A stretch of DNA of 64,000 nucleotides, from contig QJJF01000007.1 of assembly GCA_003202005.1 (NCBI GenBank), positions 124,001 through 188,000 of the forward strand. Reading direction: 5' to 3'. Below the pieces are notes generated by a model. The model was given only the letters and a program-made list of their open reading frames with translations. It did no database searches and was not told the DNA's origin. Numbering within the stretch: the first letter of the stretch is position 1; each line of letters starts with the position of its first letter. Of the stretch, positions 16,880 to 26,164 are shown piece by piece. Both the position numbers and the translations under genes were made by a program. This DNA comes from Williamsia faeni. GTDB taxonomy: Bacteria > Actinomycetota > Actinomycetes > Mycobacteriales > Mycobacteriaceae.

Positions 16880-17000
16880 GGGGCGTTTCCAATTGGGGTT
16901 GCCGACTCTTGTGATGCTCTCCTCCGCCACATTTGTTACTCGAGCAAGTGATTCCAACAGCGTCGAGATCGCGTTGAGCAGGTCGGCGTTGGTTCTGACC
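16880..17000 (-). pseudogene. Relic of a second integrase C-terminus
   Basis: The stretch 16945-16993 aligns with the integrase C-terminal coding region at 13573-13622 (GATTCCAAC.GC.TCGAG...CAGGTCGGCGT.GGT) with one single-base gap. Translated it gives NADLLNAISTLLESLA, comparable to the YADLFDKDLDAVGIAL of the main integrase. It lies outside attR, which suggests an older tandem element in the same tRNA site that has since been lost. Confidence 0.5.
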
Positions 17001-17065
17001 GCTGATAACGTCTGCCCGGTAGTCTCGCCGCGCGACTGCGGGACGATGGGATCGAGGAGGCGTAA

Positions 17066-17938
17066 GTGACACCCACCGGTGGTTTCACCGTCGCCTCGTT
17101 CAACGTCAACGGCATCCGAGCGGCCCGCCGCCGCGGCTTCGATGATTGGCTGGCGGGGCGCGGCCCGGACGTGGTGGGGCTGCAGGAACTTCGGTGCGGC
17201 ATCGACGACGTCGGCGACTTCGGTGACCACATCGCGTCGATCGACGTCGGTTCGATCCCCGGACGGAATGGTGTGGCGATTCTGACCCGGCGCGAACCGG
17301 TTGCGGTGCGGACGTGGATGACGCATCCGCCGAAGGCCCGGGGGCTGTCGGCGTTCGCCGTCGAGGGCCGCTACATCGAGGTCGATCTGGCCGATCGTCC
17401 GGTGACGGTCGGCAACCTCTACCTTCCCAAGGGTGGGCTGCCTGCCGAGCTCCAGCGTTCCGGATCGATGCGTGAGCAGCCCGACGGTGGCCTCAAATAT
17501 GCCCGCAAACAACGGTTTCTGGCCGGATTCGCCCGCGAGCTCCAGCGAAACCGACTCGCCGCGCGGCAGGCAGGGCGGGAATTCTTACTGCTCGGCGACC
17601 TCAACGTCGCGCCCCTGGAGCACGATGTCACGAACTGGCGCGCCGCCCGCAAGATGGAAGGCTTCCTGCCCGAAGAGCGAGCCTGGTTCGCCGAGATCAC
17701 CGGACGGCGTCGGCTGGTCGATGTGGTGCGCACGCTGCACGGCGACGTCCCGGGCCCGCTCACCTGGTGGAGTTGGGCGGGGGCGTCGTTCGTCAAGGAC
17801 GTCGGCTGGCGCGTCGACCATCAGTTGGCCACCCCGGGCCTGGCCCGATCCGCCCGTCGGGTGTCGGTCGACAAGGAATCCAAGCCGGAACTTCGGCTCT
17901 CCGACCATGCACCGCTGGTCGTCGAGTACGCCGATTGA
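17066..17938 (+). CDS. xthA: Exodeoxyribonuclease III
   Basis: 290 residues of the endonuclease/exonuclease/phosphatase fold: ASFNVNGIRAARRRGF at the start, VVGLQELR carrying the metal Glu, LLGDLNVAPLEHDV with the D-x-N pair, and a C-terminal KPELRLSDHAPLVVEY with the catalytic Asp-His. It removes nucleotides from 3' ends and cuts at abasic sites during base-excision repair. The GTG start follows GAGGAGG. It begins just after the island and may share upstream sequence disturbed by it. Confidence 0.93.
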   Translation: MTPTGGFTVASFNVNGIRAARRRGFDDWLAGRGPDVVGLQELRCGIDDVGDFGDHIASIDVGSIPGRNGVAILTRREPVAVRTWMTHPPKARGLSAFAVEGRYIEVDLADRPVTVGNLYLPKGGLPAELQRSGSMREQPDGGLKYARKQRFLAGFARELQRNRLAARQAGREFLLLGDLNVAPLEHDVTNWRAARKMEGFLPEERAWFAEITGRRRLVDVVRTLHGDVPGPLTWWSWAGASFVKDVGWRVDHQLATPGLARSARRVSVDKESKPELRLSDHAPLVVEYAD

Positions 17939-17946
17939 GCCGGCGG

Positions 17947-18669
17947 CTATTTGCGACGGTTCTTGCCCGGGTTCTTCCCGGCGGCTTCTCGGCGGGCTTG
18001 TTTGGCTGCTGTCTTTTCCTTCGCCGAGCGCTTCGGAGTTGGGGTGGAGTCTCCCCGCGACGACGTGGCCTTGCGTCCACGCACGATGCCGATGAATTCG
18101 TCGGCGAGCTCAGAGGTCGGGGCCGGCCACAGCAGGCCGACTGATCCGGTCGGTGCGTCGGTCATCGGACGATAGACGAGATCCTTGCGATGATGCAGTC
18201 GGGCCAGCGATTGCGGGACCAGCAGGACGCCGGTGCCCGCCGCGACGAGTTCCATTGCGTCGCCGGTGGTTTCAGGTCGATGTTCCACCGCTGTTCCCGG
18301 CCGTTGCGATACCGCGAGAGGCTCGTCGAGCGGCCACAGCAGTTGTTCGTCGGCGAGGTCGTCGACGCCGACCTCGTCGCCTGCGGTCAGGAGGTGGTCC
18401 TTCGGCAAGACCACGACTGTCGTCTCGTCGTAGAGCTCGATGGTGTGGTGCGGTCCAGGGTCGTGGTGGTGCAGGGCATCAGGAAGGCGGGTGATCGCCA
18501 TCTGTACCTGCCCGTCGCGGATGGCATCGGCGCATCCGGCGACATCGATTGCGACGAGTTCGAGCCGGACCCGCGGACGTCGTTCACTCCAGGTCCGAAC
18601 CCACTTGCCGGGTGTCACACCGGGCACGTACGCCAGCCGAAATGAGGAGGCGTTGTCAGGTGTGGTCAC
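17947..18669 (-). CDS. LysR-type substrate-binding domain protein without HTH
   Basis: 240 residues. The whole protein matches the LysR effector-binding fold (FRLAYVPGVTPGKW at the start, QMAITRLPDAL, VVLPKDHLL, and AAGTGVLLVPQSLARLH), with no N-terminal helix-turn-helix. The tail from about 205 is strongly basic (SAKEKTAAKQARREAAGK). It is divergent, with 32 bp between, from the DUF5997 gene, a pair I recall from related actinobacteria. Without a DNA-binding domain it may act as a ligand sensor. The GTG at 18669 was chosen over a TTG two codons upstream. Confidence 0.8.
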   Translation of the reverse strand: MTTPDNASSFRLAYVPGVTPGKWVRTWSERRPRVRLELVAIDVAGCADAIRDGQVQMAITRLPDALHHHDPGPHHTIELYDETTVVVLPKDHLLTAGDEVGVDDLADEQLLWPLDEPLAVSQRPGTAVEHRPETTGDAMELVAAGTGVLLVPQSLARLHHRKDLVYRPMTDAPTGSVGLLWPAPTSELADEFIGIVRGRKATSSRGDSTPTPKRSAKEKTAAKQARREAAGKNPGKNRRK

Positions 18670-18701
18670 GCCCAAAGGCTACCGCCCGATAGTCTTGACG
18701 T

Positions 18702-19055
18702 ATGAGTTCGCAGTCGATGAAGCCGGCAACCGCCGCCAAGAAGTTGGACGTGTACCTGCCGGCGACACCCGCCGAGTTCCAGGAGGGTGTCATCACCCGT
18801 GCCGAACTCGAAGCGCTGCAGGCGGATCCACCGAATTGGTTGCGTGATCTGCGCATCAATGGACCCCACCCGAAAAACCTTGTCGCCATGAAACTGGGGA
18901 TCTCGAAGGGCGCTCTGGTGCGCCACGACATCACCGAGGCGCTGACCACCGCACAGATCAACGCCCTCCTGGCCGAGATGCCTGACTGGCTTGTGGCCGA
19001 GCGGGCCACCCAGATCAAAGTTCGCAGTGAAGCGAGTGGCGACAAGTCGGACTGA
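18702..19055 (+). CDS. DUF5997 family protein
   Basis: 117 residues: KLDVYLPATPAEFQEGVITRAELEALQADPPNWLRDLR, then HPKNLVAMKLGISKGALVRHDI. The second part resembles a short helix-turn-helix. The family is conserved in Mycobacteriales and has no proven function. Because its divergent neighbour is a LysR effector domain lacking an HTH, a split regulator made of the two proteins is worth considering. Confidence 0.8.
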   Translation: MSSQSMKPATAAKKLDVYLPATPAEFQEGVITRAELEALQADPPNWLRDLRINGPHPKNLVAMKLGISKGALVRHDITEALTTAQINALLAEMPDWLVAERATQIKVRSEASGDKSD

Positions 19056-19065
19056 CGGTGGCGGG

Positions 19066-20121
19066 CTAGAAGCTGGCCTCGATCGGTGCGGGGGGCAGGG
19101 TGACGACCTGGCCGGCGTAGCTCAGGCCGGCGCCGAAGCCGAGGAGTAGGGCCGTCTGGCCGCCTTTGGCCTTGCCGGACACCAACATCTCCTCGATCGC
19201 CAGTGGGATCGAGGCAGCCGAGGTGTTACCGGTGGTCTCGATGTCGTTGGCGACCGGAACATCATCGGGCAGACCGAGATTCGCCTTCATCAGCGTATTG
19301 ATCCGGGCATTTGCCTGATGCGGGATGAAGATCTCGACGTCTTCCTTTGGCACCCCGGACTGTTCGAGGACCTTACCGAGTGCCTTCGGCAAAGTGATTG
19401 CCGCCCAGCGGAATACGCGACTGCCCTGCATCTCGACAACCATTCGTCCGATCGGGTCGGTCTCGGGGTCCTTCGACTGGAACTCTTCGGCGCGGTTCAT
19501 GTATTCGGGGATGTCGTAGTTCTGCGAGATGGCATCGCTGTTCTCGCCGTCGCTGCCCCAGACGGTCGGGGAGATGCCGTTCTCCTCACTCGGCCCGACA
19601 ACCACCGCGCCCGCTCCGTCGCCGAAGATGAAGGCGGTGTCGCGGTCGGTGGGGTCCATCACCACCGACATCGTCTCGACCCCGATCACCAGTACATGCT
19701 CGGCCGATCCGGACCGGATCATGTCGGTCGCCAGGCCGAGTCCGTAGCCGAAACCACCGCACCCGGATGCGACGTCGAAGGCCGGGATCCCGTTGATCCC
19801 GAGATCGAGTGCGACCACGGGCCCGCCGTGGGGGATCTTCGTCTTCCAGCTACCGGTCGCCAGTATCAGTGCGCCGATATCGCTGCGGTCGATACCGCTG
19901 TTTGTGATGGCCCGATCGGCCGCCGCGACGGCCATCGACCGAGCGGTCTCGTCCCCGCTGATCCAGCGACGGCTCCGGATACCGCTGCGTTCGAAGATCC
20001 ATTCGTCGCTCGAGTCGAGGGTCTCGCACACCTCGTCGTTCGTGACAACCCGTTTCGGGCGGTACGCACCGATCCCCAAAATCGAGACATTGCGATGGCC
20101 AGTTGTTGCTGTGATGTTCAT
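19066..20121 (-). CDS. 3-oxoacyl-ACP synthase III family (FabH-like)
   Basis: 351 residues of the thiolase superfamily, KAS III branch. The catalytic Cys 121 is in ASGCGGF, His 268 in IPHQANAR and Asn 299 in GNTSAASIP, so the triad is complete. Such enzymes start fatty acid synthesis by condensing an acyl-CoA with malonyl-ACP, or make special acyl chains. It is not in a fab operon: its neighbours are DUF5997 and a mycolyltransferase-like gene. A role in specialised lipid synthesis is therefore as likely as a FabH housekeeping role. Confidence 0.88.
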   Translation of the reverse strand: MNITATTGHRNVSILGIGAYRPKRVVTNDEVCETLDSSDEWIFERSGIRSRRWISGDETARSMAVAAADRAITNSGIDRSDIGALILATGSWKTKIPHGGPVVALDLGINGIPAFDVASGCGGFGYGLGLATDMIRSGSAEHVLVIGVETMSVVMDPTDRDTAFIFGDGAGAVVVGPSEENGISPTVWGSDGENSDAISQNYDIPEYMNRAEEFQSKDPETDPIGRMVVEMQGSRVFRWAAITLPKALGKVLEQSGVPKEDVEIFIPHQANARINTLMKANLGLPDDVPVANDIETTGNTSAASIPLAIEEMLVSGKAKGGQTALLLGFGAGLSYAGQVVTLPPAPIEASF

Positions 20122-20370
20122 GTCTGCTCCGAGCCCCTTCGATCGGTTCGCCTAGTTCATCGATTTCGCACGGTACGCGGCTTTGGCGCCGTCTCGGGGG
20201 AGGCGCTGCACCTTCGTCCGGAGTCGAAGCAAATGCGAACAGGCGCGGGCTGATTGACATCTCTGGTCCCAATTGTGCGGGCGGATGGGAGGTCGGCTAC
20301 ATTCTGTGCTCAGGGGGGTGGGGTCCCGTGCGTAAATGCATCGGACACTTCGAAAGGCTGAACCACCTCG

Positions 20371-21393
20371 ATGCGCATCTCCACCACACTGCGGGCTCTT
20401 GCCCTCACGTCGCTGGTCGCTCTCACCGCTGCCACATTCGGAACAAGTGCCGCTTCCGCGGACGGGGACACCGGACAGACGGCGCACATCACCAGCATCC
20501 AAACCCTCACCGACCAACATTGGGTCGTCAACGTCTATTCGCCCGCGATGGAGTCCATCCAGGCGCTTGACGTACTCGTGCCCGCGGACCGCAGTGTGCC
20601 GCGTCCGACCCTCTACGCGCTGAACGGTGCCGGGCAGGGTCTTGTCTCGAAATCGGGATGGTTCGAGGCCACCGACGTCGTCGACTTCTTCGCCGACAAG
20701 GACGTCAACGTGGTCTCGCCGCGTGGTGGCAATTACAGCTACTACGCCGACTGGATCAAGGACGACCCGGAACTCGGCCGCAACAAGTGGGAGACGTTCC
20801 TGACGAAGGAACTGCCACCGGTGATCGATGCCGAACTGGGTACCAACGGCATCAACTCCATCATGGGCATGTCGATGAGCGCGTCGGCCTCGTTGTTCCT
20901 GACCGCACTCAACGGTGATCTGTACAAGGGTGTGGCGTCGTTCAGCGGCTGCGCCCGGACGACCGATGAACTCGGACGTCAGTACATGAAACTGGTGGTC
21001 GAAACCCGCGGCATGGGCGATCTGACGAACATGTGGGGCGAGCCGGACAACCCGCTGTGGGCCGAGCACGACATGTACATCAACGCCGACAAACTCCGCG
21101 GCAAGATGATCTACCTCTCGAGTCGCACCGGCCTGCCCGGCAAGTACGACAACCAGGACAACGTCCGGCTCAACGGCGCGGTCGACACCCTCGCGGACCA
21201 GATCGTCCTCGGCGGCGCCATCGAGGCCGCAACAGGCGAATGCACCCGGCAGATTGCGGGCCGCCTGAGCGAACTCGGGATTCCCGCGGTGACCGACCTC
21301 GATCAGCCCGGCACCCACTCGTGGGGTTACTGGGAAGAGGACCTGCGTAAGGCGTGGCCCACGCTGGCAGCCTCGATGGGTCTCGCTGTCTGA
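20371..21393 (+). CDS. Secreted mycolyltransferase / antigen-85-like esterase
   Basis: 340 residues. A Sec signal peptide (basic MRISTTLR, hydrophobic core, cleavage near SAASA-D at 30) is followed by an alpha/beta hydrolase. The nucleophile is Ser 168 in GMSMS, the catalytic His is near 316 in GTHSWGYW, and the F-F-A-D-K-D-V-N-V-V stretch is typical of the family. Such enzymes move mycolic acids onto trehalose or arabinogalactan outside the membrane. The usual Ag85 GLSMS/G reads GMSMSASAS here. The window holds a second paralogue at 33870. Confidence 0.9.
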   Translation: MRISTTLRALALTSLVALTAATFGTSAASADGDTGQTAHITSIQTLTDQHWVVNVYSPAMESIQALDVLVPADRSVPRPTLYALNGAGQGLVSKSGWFEATDVVDFFADKDVNVVSPRGGNYSYYADWIKDDPELGRNKWETFLTKELPPVIDAELGTNGINSIMGMSMSASASLFLTALNGDLYKGVASFSGCARTTDELGRQYMKLVVETRGMGDLTNMWGEPDNPLWAEHDMYINADKLRGKMIYLSSRTGLPGKYDNQDNVRLNGAVDTLADQIVLGGAIEAATGECTRQIAGRLSELGIPAVTDLDQPGTHSWGYWEEDLRKAWPTLAASMGLAV

Positions 21394-21449
21394 CGCACAC
21401 CGACGGCGACTGTCGAGCGCGAATGACGTAGGGGTGTTTTAGTGATTCG

Positions 21450-22853
21450 GTGAAGCACCTCTACCGCGGTCAGATCTTCCATATCGCCGGCTCGCCGAAA
21501 GTCGACACCGCACAGGATGCACTTGTCTTCATCGAAGACGGCGCGTTGGTGGTCGAGGCCGACGGCACAATCTCCTGGTGTGGCGAGTTCTCCTCGCTTC
21601 CAGTGGAACACGCGCATTCGTCGGTGGTCGACTACCGCCCGGGGTTCATACTTCCCGGATTCGTGGACACCCACATTCATTTCCCGCAGACGTTCGCCGG
21701 GAATTCCTACGGCGGCGGACAATTGCTCGAATGGCTTGAGCGGTGCATCTTTCCCACTGAGTCGAAACTCAGTGATCGGGAGATCGGACAACTGGCTGCG
21801 GCCGAGTTCACGCGTCGGCGCGTACGGGCCGGTACCACCGCTGCGATGGTGTTCGGATCGGCATTCCCGGATGCGCAGGACGCTTTGTTCGACGAGACCC
21901 GGCGTCGTGGGTTGCGCATCGTCAGCGGTCGCGGGATCCAAACCCGTGGACCCGATTCCGCGGCCCCGCTGCTGACGAGCGAGGAACAGGCAATCGCGCT
22001 GACGGCCGCCGAGGTCGACAAGTGGCACGGTGCGGACACCGGTGACGTTGCGACCGCACTCCTGCATGTCGCACTGGTGCCCCGCTTTTCACTGTCGGTG
22101 ACGCCGAAAACGTTGGCAGCGCTCGGTGAGTTGTACGCCGACGTGCGATCGAGAGGCGTGTACGTCCACACACACCTCAACGAGAACAATCGTCCGGGCA
22201 CCGGGGAGATCGACGCGACCAAAGCGGTCTACGAGGTCGACACCTACCTCGACACCTACGACGGAAAGTTCTTGCCGGGCTCCAAGGTCGGTGGTGAGTC
22301 GCTGCTGGGCCCGCGCACCATCTTGGCGCATGCCGTGCATTGTCAGGACGGCGAACTGGCACGCATGGCCGAGACCGGAACCTCGATCTCGCATTGTCCG
22401 GTGTCGCAGCTGTTCCTGGGATCGGGCACCATGCCGTGGCTGCGGACGGTCGCGTCGGGTGTGAACATCTCACTCGGCACCGACCACGGCGGCGGCGATG
22501 AATGGCTGATCTCGCGAGTTGTCAACGACGCGTTCAAGGTTCACATCAGCGAACCCGGCGATGCCGGCGTGTCGATGCATCCGGCGGAAATGCTGTTCGC
22601 GTCAACACTTGCCGGTGCCCGCGCGCTCGACATGGAAGACCGGTTCGGCAACTTCGACGTCGGTAAGGAAGCCGACTTCCTTGTGATCGATCCTGAGCGG
22701 TGGCCCGCCCTGTACAACGCGGTCACCCACGGTGTCCGGGCGGACGACGCCGAGATGGCACGGGATCAACTGCTGTTCGCGCTCCTGATGCAGCTACGTG
22801 AACCCGCCATCGCTTCGGTGTACGTCCAGGGTCGCAAGATCGACGAGGACTGA
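21450..22853 (+). CDS. guaD: Guanine deaminase
   Basis: 467 residues, amidohydrolase fold. The metal motif PGFVDTHIHFPQ is near residue 70, HTHLNEN near 230, ILAHAVHC near 290, and LGTDHGGGDEW near 345 carries the final metal Asp. Guanine deaminases convert guanine to xanthine in purine salvage or use as nitrogen source. It starts at GTG (21450) with GTAGGGGTG upstream. It stands alone, 56 bp after the mycolyltransferase gene on the same strand. Confidence 0.88.
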   Translation: MKHLYRGQIFHIAGSPKVDTAQDALVFIEDGALVVEADGTISWCGEFSSLPVEHAHSSVVDYRPGFILPGFVDTHIHFPQTFAGNSYGGGQLLEWLERCIFPTESKLSDREIGQLAAAEFTRRRVRAGTTAAMVFGSAFPDAQDALFDETRRRGLRIVSGRGIQTRGPDSAAPLLTSEEQAIALTAAEVDKWHGADTGDVATALLHVALVPRFSLSVTPKTLAALGELYADVRSRGVYVHTHLNENNRPGTGEIDATKAVYEVDTYLDTYDGKFLPGSKVGGESLLGPRTILAHAVHCQDGELARMAETGTSISHCPVSQLFLGSGTMPWLRTVASGVNISLGTDHGGGDEWLISRVVNDAFKVHISEPGDAGVSMHPAEMLFASTLAGARALDMEDRFGNFDVGKEADFLVIDPERWPALYNAVTHGVRADDAEMARDQLLFALLMQLREPAIASVYVQGRKIDED

Positions 22854-22883
22854 CGCCGCAGCGGTCTGGCCACCCCCCGCCCC

Positions 22884-23094
22884 GCCGCCGAGCGTGCCGA
22901 TAACGCCGTCGAACGTGCCCAAATCACCGGAATTCACCCGTCGAACGTGCCCTCGTTGCCGTCGAACGTGCCGATATCGCCGCCGAGCGTGCCCTCGTTG
23001 CCGTCGAACGTGCCGAACCGGTTCTGGTGCAATTGTTTTCGGCACACTGGACGGTGATGTAGGCACGCTCGACGGTGATGTAGGCACGCTCGAC
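22884..23094. repeat. Opposed arrays of a 21-bp spaced 14-bp motif
   Basis: Between guaD and the aldehyde dehydrogenase gene the motif CCGTCGAACGTGCC (or CCGCCGAGCGTGCC) occurs six times forward (about 22884, 22905, 22937, 22958, 22979, 23000), mostly every 21 bp. It then occurs three times inverted as GGCACGCTCGACGG (about 23040, 23061, 23081), again every 21 bp. The two blocks can pair as a large cruciform or transcript hairpin. No open frame crosses it convincingly. Confidence 0.85.
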
Positions 23095-23158
23095 GGCGGG
23101 TGGGAATTAGGTAGTGCCTGGCCGGACCTCCCCGCCCGACCAGGCACTGGCCGGGTGG

Positions 23159-24619
23159 TCAGCGGAAAATGGTCTTGATGTTCTGGTAGGTGGAGATCGC
23201 GTTCGGGCCGAGCTCGCGGCCCAAGCCGCTGTCCTTCACTCCACCGAACGGCGCGAACATATCGATCAGGTAGGTGTTGACCCCGATGGTGCCGGTGTGG
23301 ATCTGCCGGGCGACGTCCATGCCGCGATCCTCGTCGGTGGTCCACACCGAACCGCCGAGCCCGTACGGCGAGTCGTTGGCGATGCGGATCGCGTCGGCGT
23401 CGTCGTCGAACGGGATGATCGACAGGACCGGGCCGAAGATCTCCTCGCGGGCGATCGTGAAGCTGTTGTCGACGTCCGCGAACACGGTGGGCTCGACGAA
23501 CCAGCCGTTGTCCAACCCCGCGGGCCGGCCGCCGCCGGTGACCAGCCGGGCACCCTGCTGCTTGCCGGAGGCGATGTAGCCCTCGACGCGATCGCGATGT
23601 TGCGCACTGACCATCGGTCCCAGAGTGGTGGCCGGGTCGAGTGCATCGCCGACAACCAGCGTGCCGACCAGTGCCTCGAACGCGCCGACCACCTCGTCGT
23701 AGCGGCTGCGCGGAGCCAGGATCCGGGTGCCGAGAAAGCACGTCTGACCGTTGTTGAGCAGGGTCGCGCCGAAGAGTTTTTCGCCGATGACGGTGAGGTC
23801 GAGGTCGGCGTCGTCGAGGACGATGGCAGCGGACTTGCCGCCCAGCTCCAGGGTGACCGGGCGGAGTAGACGGCCGCAGACCTCAGCGATCGCGCGGCCG
23901 GCACCGGTGGAACCGGTGAAGGCGACTTTGTTCACGTCGGGGTGCTGCACCAGGTACGCGCCGGTGTCGCGGCCACCCGGCACGATGTTGAGCACACCCG
24001 CGGGTAGGCCGGCAGCTTCGGCGGCCTGCGCCAGCAATTCGGAGTCGAGGACGGTTTCCGGCGACGGTTTGAGGACCACGGTGCACCCGGCGGCCAGTGC
24101 CGGTGCGTACTTGAATGCGGCGAGACATTGCGGGAAGTTCCACGGTGCGATCGCCGCGACCACGCCGATCGGTTCCTTGCGGGTGGTCGACGTGCCGCCC
24201 AGCATGTGCGGGTTGGTCTCTTCGGTGATCGACTCACGGAGCAGCGCCGCGTAGTAGCTCACGGTGGCGATGGGAAATCCACCTTCGAGCTGACCCGCGG
24301 TCGAGATGGGCATGCCGTTCTGCTCGGAGACCCGGGTCGCGGTCTGTTCGGCGCGCGCCGTCATCTCGGCGGCCAGGCGGTCGAGCGCATCGGCCCGCGC
24401 TGCCGGCTCCCAGGTGCGCCAGCCGGTCGGATCGTCGAATGCCCGGCGGGCGGCGGCAACCGCGGCATCGACATCGGCCCGTCCGGCATGCGGAACGGAA
24501 CCGATCGGTGCGCCGGTGCTTGCGGAGAGAACCTCGATCCGATCCGTGGTCGAGGGCGTGGCCCAGGTGCCGTCGATGAACAACGAACTGACGTGAACGG
24601 CCTCGGCGGCACGGGTCAT
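23159..24619 (-). CDS. NAD(P)-dependent aldehyde dehydrogenase
   Basis: 486 residues. It shows APWNFPQCLA, the cofactor turn FTGSTGAGRAIAE near 230, ELGGKSAAIVLDDAD with the general-base Glu, and NNGQTCFLGTRIL with the catalytic Cys, then EEIFGPVLSIIPFD. It oxidises aldehydes to carboxylic acids in the cytosol; the substrate is not predictable. The ATG at 24619 is preceded by AAGGAG; the open frame further upstream is not coding. It stands alone between the repeat array and a small DUF5709 gene. Confidence 0.93.
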   Translation of the reverse strand: MTRAAEAVHVSSLFIDGTWATPSTTDRIEVLSASTGAPIGSVPHAGRADVDAAVAAARRAFDDPTGWRTWEPAARADALDRLAAEMTARAEQTATRVSEQNGMPISTAGQLEGGFPIATVSYYAALLRESITEETNPHMLGGTSTTRKEPIGVVAAIAPWNFPQCLAAFKYAPALAAGCTVVLKPSPETVLDSELLAQAAEAAGLPAGVLNIVPGGRDTGAYLVQHPDVNKVAFTGSTGAGRAIAEVCGRLLRPVTLELGGKSAAIVLDDADLDLTVIGEKLFGATLLNNGQTCFLGTRILAPRSRYDEVVGAFEALVGTLVVGDALDPATTLGPMVSAQHRDRVEGYIASGKQQGARLVTGGGRPAGLDNGWFVEPTVFADVDNSFTIAREEIFGPVLSIIPFDDDADAIRIANDSPYGLGGSVWTTDEDRGMDVARQIHTGTIGVNTYLIDMFAPFGGVKDSGLGRELGPNAISTYQNIKTIFR

Positions 24620-24741
24620 GGTTCGAACTCCTTGTGATGCGGGTCGTCGGTTCGGAGTCAGTGTGCCACGGTCCTTGGGTGAGAATGCCCGTTTACATAA
24701 ATTGGCCACTCAGTCTTTGACCAGCGAGGACCCGGCGATCT

Positions 24742-25071
24742 CTACATCTCTTCCTCGATGCCGGGAATCACCTCGGGGCCCTCTTCGTCGATCACCCTGT
24801 CGACGATCTCCTCGGTAAGTGTTTGATCGGGTGCGACGGTCACCGGGAAGTCAGGTTGTTGCTCGATCTCGACGTCGGGGACCTCTTCGGCGAGCTTCTG
24901 GTCGAGGGACTCGCCCGCTGCTTCCTCACTCTGGGTGGTGCCGAACTTGTCGGCCTCGTTCCACTGGTCGGGCGGATCCACGACGTCGTCGCCTTCCGTA
25001 TTCGACAGATCGTCGCTGTCGAGGCTCTCGCTCGGATTCAGGGTGTCGCCGGGTCCGTCTTCGATGCTCAT
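24742..25071 (-). CDS. DUF5709-like acidic protein
   Basis: 109 residues, very acidic, with no membrane segment. It shows GDTLNPSESLDSDDL, GESLDQKLAEEVPDV and a Glu-rich end. The GESLDQRLAEEEPDV-type stretch is the mark of DUF5709, a small actinobacterial family of unknown function. It is divergent from the esterase at 25165. Confidence 0.75.
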   Translation of the reverse strand: MSIEDGPGDTLNPSESLDSDDLSNTEGDDVVDPPDQWNEADKFGTTQSEEAAGESLDQKLAEEVPDVEIEQQPDFPVTVAPDQTLTEEIVDRVIDEEGPEVIPGIEEEM

Positions 25072-25164
25072 GACAGCAGCGTGCCCGCCTGATGTGGTTG
25101 CAAAACATCACGACCCACGGTCACTTTCACGTGCGGCTTCATCTGCGCGCAGTAAATTGGGCCG

Positions 25165-26079
25165 ATGGCAGTCGATGATGCGACCTCGGCCTTGCTCGTG
25201 CAGTTGGCAGAGGCGGGTGGGCCGCCGATCCATCAAATGCCGGTGCCACAGGCTCGCGGCGTCTTCGCGGCACTCGCCGATCTCGTCTCGCCGGGCCCCG
25301 ATTTGCACGCGGTACGTGAGGACACGGTGCGGGCCGATGACGGATACAAGATCCCGGTCCGGGTCTACAGCGCGACCGAACAACCCCACGGCGTGATCGT
25401 GTACTTCCACGGCGGCGGTTGGGTACTCGGTTCGGTTGCCCAATACGACGCCGGTGTCCGGAGGCTGGCCGCGGTCACCAATTGTGTTGTGGTGTCGGCT
25501 GATTATCGACTGGCGCCGGAGTATCCGTATCCGACCGCCGCGCGCGACGCCTGGGACGTGGTCAACTGGACGTCGGCGAGTTGGCCGACGCTGCCGCTGA
25601 TCGTCGCCGGCGACAGTGCGGGCGGCAACCTGGCCGCTGTGGCCGGGCAACGCGCAGCCGCCGAATCCGGTCCCCCCATTGCGTTACAGGTCTTGATCTA
25701 TCCCATCATCAATCATGATCTGAATTCCGTGAGCTACCTCGATCCGGCGAATCAGCTGTTGCTGGACCGTGATTCGATGATCTGGTTCTGGAATCACTAC
25801 ACACCCGACCCGGCCGCCCGGCGGAACCCCGATGCTTCGCCGTTGTGGGGAAACCTGGCCGGTTCACCGCCCGCGCTGGTGCTGATCCCGGAATACGACG
25901 TCCTGCGCGACGAGGGCGAGGCCTACGCGGATGCGCTGGCACGCGCCGGAGTCGCGGTGCAGATCAACATCTTTGACGGGCAGATGCATGGTTTCTTCCA
26001 ATTCCCCGGAGTTCTGCCCGCGGCCGATACCGCGCTCGGGTTGATCGCCGAGCGGATCGTTGCTGTCACGGGCGGTTGA
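25165..26079 (+). CDS. Alpha/beta hydrolase, hormone-sensitive-lipase family
   Basis: 304 residues. The oxyanion motif HGGG is at 82-85, the nucleophile Ser 151 is in GDSAGGN, a late Asp is in LIPEYDVLRDEG and the catalytic His in GQMHGF. This set is characteristic of HSL (LipH/LipN-like) carboxylesterases acting on short acyl esters. No signal peptide is present, so it is cytosolic. It is monocistronic, 85 bp before the dioxygenase gene. Confidence 0.9.
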   Translation: MAVDDATSALLVQLAEAGGPPIHQMPVPQARGVFAALADLVSPGPDLHAVREDTVRADDGYKIPVRVYSATEQPHGVIVYFHGGGWVLGSVAQYDAGVRRLAAVTNCVVVSADYRLAPEYPYPTAARDAWDVVNWTSASWPTLPLIVAGDSAGGNLAAVAGQRAAAESGPPIALQVLIYPIINHDLNSVSYLDPANQLLLDRDSMIWFWNHYTPDPAARRNPDASPLWGNLAGSPPALVLIPEYDVLRDEGEAYADALARAGVAVQINIFDGQMHGFFQFPGVLPAADTALGLIAERIVAVTGG

Positions 26080-26164
26080 TCGCCACTGGCCGGACCGCAC
26101 TCCCTCTGCGGCGTCGTAGTCGGTCAATTAGAGTCGGCCTCACGCGCAACTGAGGAGTGTAGGG

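Noticed and set aside
22884-23094. CRISPR-like array
   Set aside because: The motif is only 14 bp, spacers are about 7 bp and similar, half the copies are inverted, and no cas gene is near.
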